Shown here: positions 62,790 to 64,000 of the stretch, in pieces | Position numbering within the stretch: position 1 is the stretch's first letter | Layout of the letters: each line of letters starts with the position of its first letter | NCBI GenBank assembly: GCA_024449915.1 | Contig: JAMZAV010003122.1 | Location: forward strand, 1-64,000 | DNA length: 64,000 nucleotides | Source of the DNA: Sweltsa coloradensis | Lineage: Eukaryota > Arthropoda > Insecta > Plecoptera > Chloroperlidae | Reading direction: 5' to 3' | The notes under the pieces: model-generated | Seen by the model: the letters and a program-made list of their open reading frames with translations, nothing else | What the model was told of the DNA's origin: nothing | The model's database searches: none | Position numbers and translations under genes: made by a program

Positions 62790-63720
62790 CTATGTTATTT
62801 GGGAAAGAGAGAAGTTCTCTTTAATAAGGCTATTGTACATCCCGTTGAAACTTTTTATACAAACTTGAAACCTAATAAATCCGGTTTTTCTTTGTCTGTC
62901 AATGATTCGTATTCCTTCAACACACACCTTCAAAGAAGAAATATTTATTTGGTGATATTAATTATTCTGTGATTTTTTATTGTTTGACTTTCATGCAGGT
63001 TTCTTCCAACCATTCTGATGAATGTTGTTGGAGATAAATATGTCAAAGAGCTTGTTGAATGTTCTAATGAATTGTATTGTGGCTTCAGCTCCCTGATATC
63101 ATGGTATTCTCTACTGAATGCAATATTCTATCGAATCAGCTACAGAATCACTCAGCAGCTGGGCAGCAAGCTTGAGTTTCAATTTTGTCTGTTCAAAAGG
63201 ATGTGGCTCTATCGTAGCTTGTTACCCAGATGAATTTGTTCGTCATCCAGTAGCGAGTGAAGTTTGTCAATATATTCTCAGTGAACTGCATTATCATCTG
63301 CAATAACTATTATCTTCTTATCTCAAAGTGTGTTGCTAACTAATTTTAATATATGGCATGCATCAACGAATACGAAACTGATTCTTTAGTACAAGGATGG
63401 GGAAATGAAGTTATGAAAGAATTACCAGTACAACCAAGTCGTGTCGCCATCAAATGTAGAAGGAACAACTGAAACACCAGTTTCTTGCACCAACTTAAAA
63501 CATTGTAACTCCAAATCACTCTTCTGGTCACTATTTGCTCCATCAATAACAAAATAACCAATAAGGATTTTCCAGTTCCCGTTTATAGATACGAGCATGA
63601 AAGTCAATGTCTCTCTAGCAACAGCAAAACTGTCATCATCGAGACCAGCCCCCATATCGACATAGCCGTGATACTATGTTCCGTCCTATTCAACATGTTC
63701 GCGTATGGCAATCTCACCTA
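62790..63720 (-). pseudogene. P-element-type transposase, RNase H and insertion domains
   Basis: Minus strand: YHGYVDMGAGLDDDSFAVAR carries the first catalytic Asp. ETLTFMLVSINGNWKILIGY and VSVVPSTFDGDTT carry the second Asp block. FVFVDACHILKLVSNTLRD is the D-x-C-H-M-L-K-L block. KLKLKLAAQLLSDSVADSIE and YQGAEATIQFIRTFNKLFDI follow, then EGIRIIDRQRKTGFIRFQVC. This is the usual order in P-element and THAP9-type proteins. Stops occur after HVE, DGT, YCIQ and in other places, and some frameshifts. The THAP DNA-binding domain and the C terminus are missing. Junction with the unknown-family gene is at about 62785. Confidence 0.75.
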
Positions 63721-63758
63721 TCACTAAGTTACATTATATGATAGACTATTCTGCAGCT
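63721..63758. other. short spacer
   Basis: About 40 bp between the P-element relic and the next fragment. Nothing was seen. Confidence 0.3.
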
Positions 63759-63965
63759 TTAGCTTTTAAACTTAAATTGTCTGAGGGTGCATCTGTTCCA
63801 ATGAAACCCTTGTGCTTCATCCTGCATAACAAGTGAGTAATTCTCAGAAAAATTGCATACTAATAAAAACTTGCCAGGCTGTAGCAAAGACTTGAGCTCA
63901 CTCTGATAATTCGATTGTTGTATTGCAGTAAAGAGTGACGAAGTAAAGCGTCTAGCTTTACGCAT
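63759..63965 (-). pseudogene. conserved transposon-associated domain (ENYS-x-V-x-QDE type), middle part
   Basis: The minus-strand frame of 68 codons reads FTAIQQSNYQSELKSLLQPG, then FLLVCNFSENYSLVMQDEAQ and GFHWNRCTLRQF. The F-S/A-E-N-Y-S..Q-D-E-x-Q-x-x-H-W-N block is recurrent in uncharacterised invertebrate proteins and precedes the SDGxxxQYKN block seen at 6512-6273. The D/E residues make a DDE-like nuclease possible, but this is inference. The window ends about 35 bp after it, so the upstream part may lie beyond. Confidence 0.55.
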
Positions 63966-64000
63966 AAAACATCCGAATAAACATCCTATGACACAGTTGA

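Larger units (their letters stand above)
60640..62790 (-). pseudogene. large conserved invertebrate protein of unknown function, broken copy
   Basis: Minus strand, in order: TFKYWDNCIQALQVIALL; after a SINE, ERESEWDSHVASLTAMLPYF and NYARRATFYSLQML; GCGQIWTDIGVEMSVIRDTK; GIIGQTSKLPTVTQWTF; QNMADPFSPLNNHDNLIN; FSDTLKQSKFKTTAQ; RALSLSTVRSDIDLSVVLSY. After frameshifts come FDDIRKRCTEKAMAILKY with HFIFDRYDDD, and FEKCDLPNWKKLLSV with KLYLAGGYKD. This series of blocks is familiar from many multicopy uncharacterised proteins of cnidarians, molluscs and echinoderms. I know no assigned function. The spread over a P-element-bearing cluster suggests a mobile or repeated gene. Confidence 0.6.

Noticed and set aside
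1..64000. Ribosomal RNA, Hox-like or other conserved host genes
   Set aside because: No stretch on either strand showed rRNA cores, homeodomains or housekeeping protein motifs.

Overview
The window reads as non-coding, transposon-packed DNA of a metazoan, most likely a marine invertebrate. The base composition is AT-rich. There is no bacterial operon structure. Nearly every supported protein segment belongs to a eukaryotic mobile element: non-LTR retrotransposons of several clades, a Penelope-like element, Gypsy-type LTR elements, and P, Mutator-like, pogo-like, Tc1-like and DDE_Tnp_4 DNA transposases. A tRNA-derived SINE and a lone tRNA-like gene also occur, and the palindrome TAGGCCTA recurs between elements. 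I recognise no intact host housekeeping gene, rRNA or CRISPR array. The species cannot be fixed from this sequence.

Layout. 0-9 kb: a LINE (+) split by a Penelope-like insertion, a second LINE relic (-), a YqaJ exonuclease relic, a conserved transposon-associated fragment (-), a LINE 3' end (+) and a Gypsy gag pseudogene (-). 9-19 kb: dispersed repeat B, then a nearly complete two-ORF R1-like LINE (-, about 5 kb) lying head to head with a truncated two-ORF LINE (+) that carries a later insertion with a microsatellite. 19-24 kb: a LINE (-) with an open 575-codon reverse transcriptase frame, joined to a chimeric ORF holding a DUF7869-like part followed by a Mutator-like transposase part. 24-33 kb: mostly repeats and LINE ends, a tRNA-like gene, two perfect hairpins, and a second Mutator/DUF7869-like locus with the two parts in the opposite order.

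33-37 kb: Gypsy gag-protease (-) with its primer-binding site and LTR edge, followed by a 410-bp foldback. 39-44 kb: a LINE (-) whose reading frames are shredded by over-long homopolymers, which may be unpolished sequence. 44-54 kb: inverted-repeat, SGNH-hydrolase-like, DDE_Tnp_4, Tc1-like and pogo-like relics and a second LTR edge. 55-59 kb: a DUF7869-like relic and a LINE (-) with endonuclease and reverse transcriptase. 59-64 kb: a 680-bp foldback, a broken copy of a large conserved family of unknown function interrupted by a SINE, a P-element transposase relic and a fragment of another conserved family.

Most elements lie on the minus strand and nearly all are broken by stops, frameshifts, 5' truncation or nested insertion, so the genes do not act as a pathway. 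The window is a layered record of insertions. Family names rest on protein motifs I read directly and recognised from memory; no database search was run.
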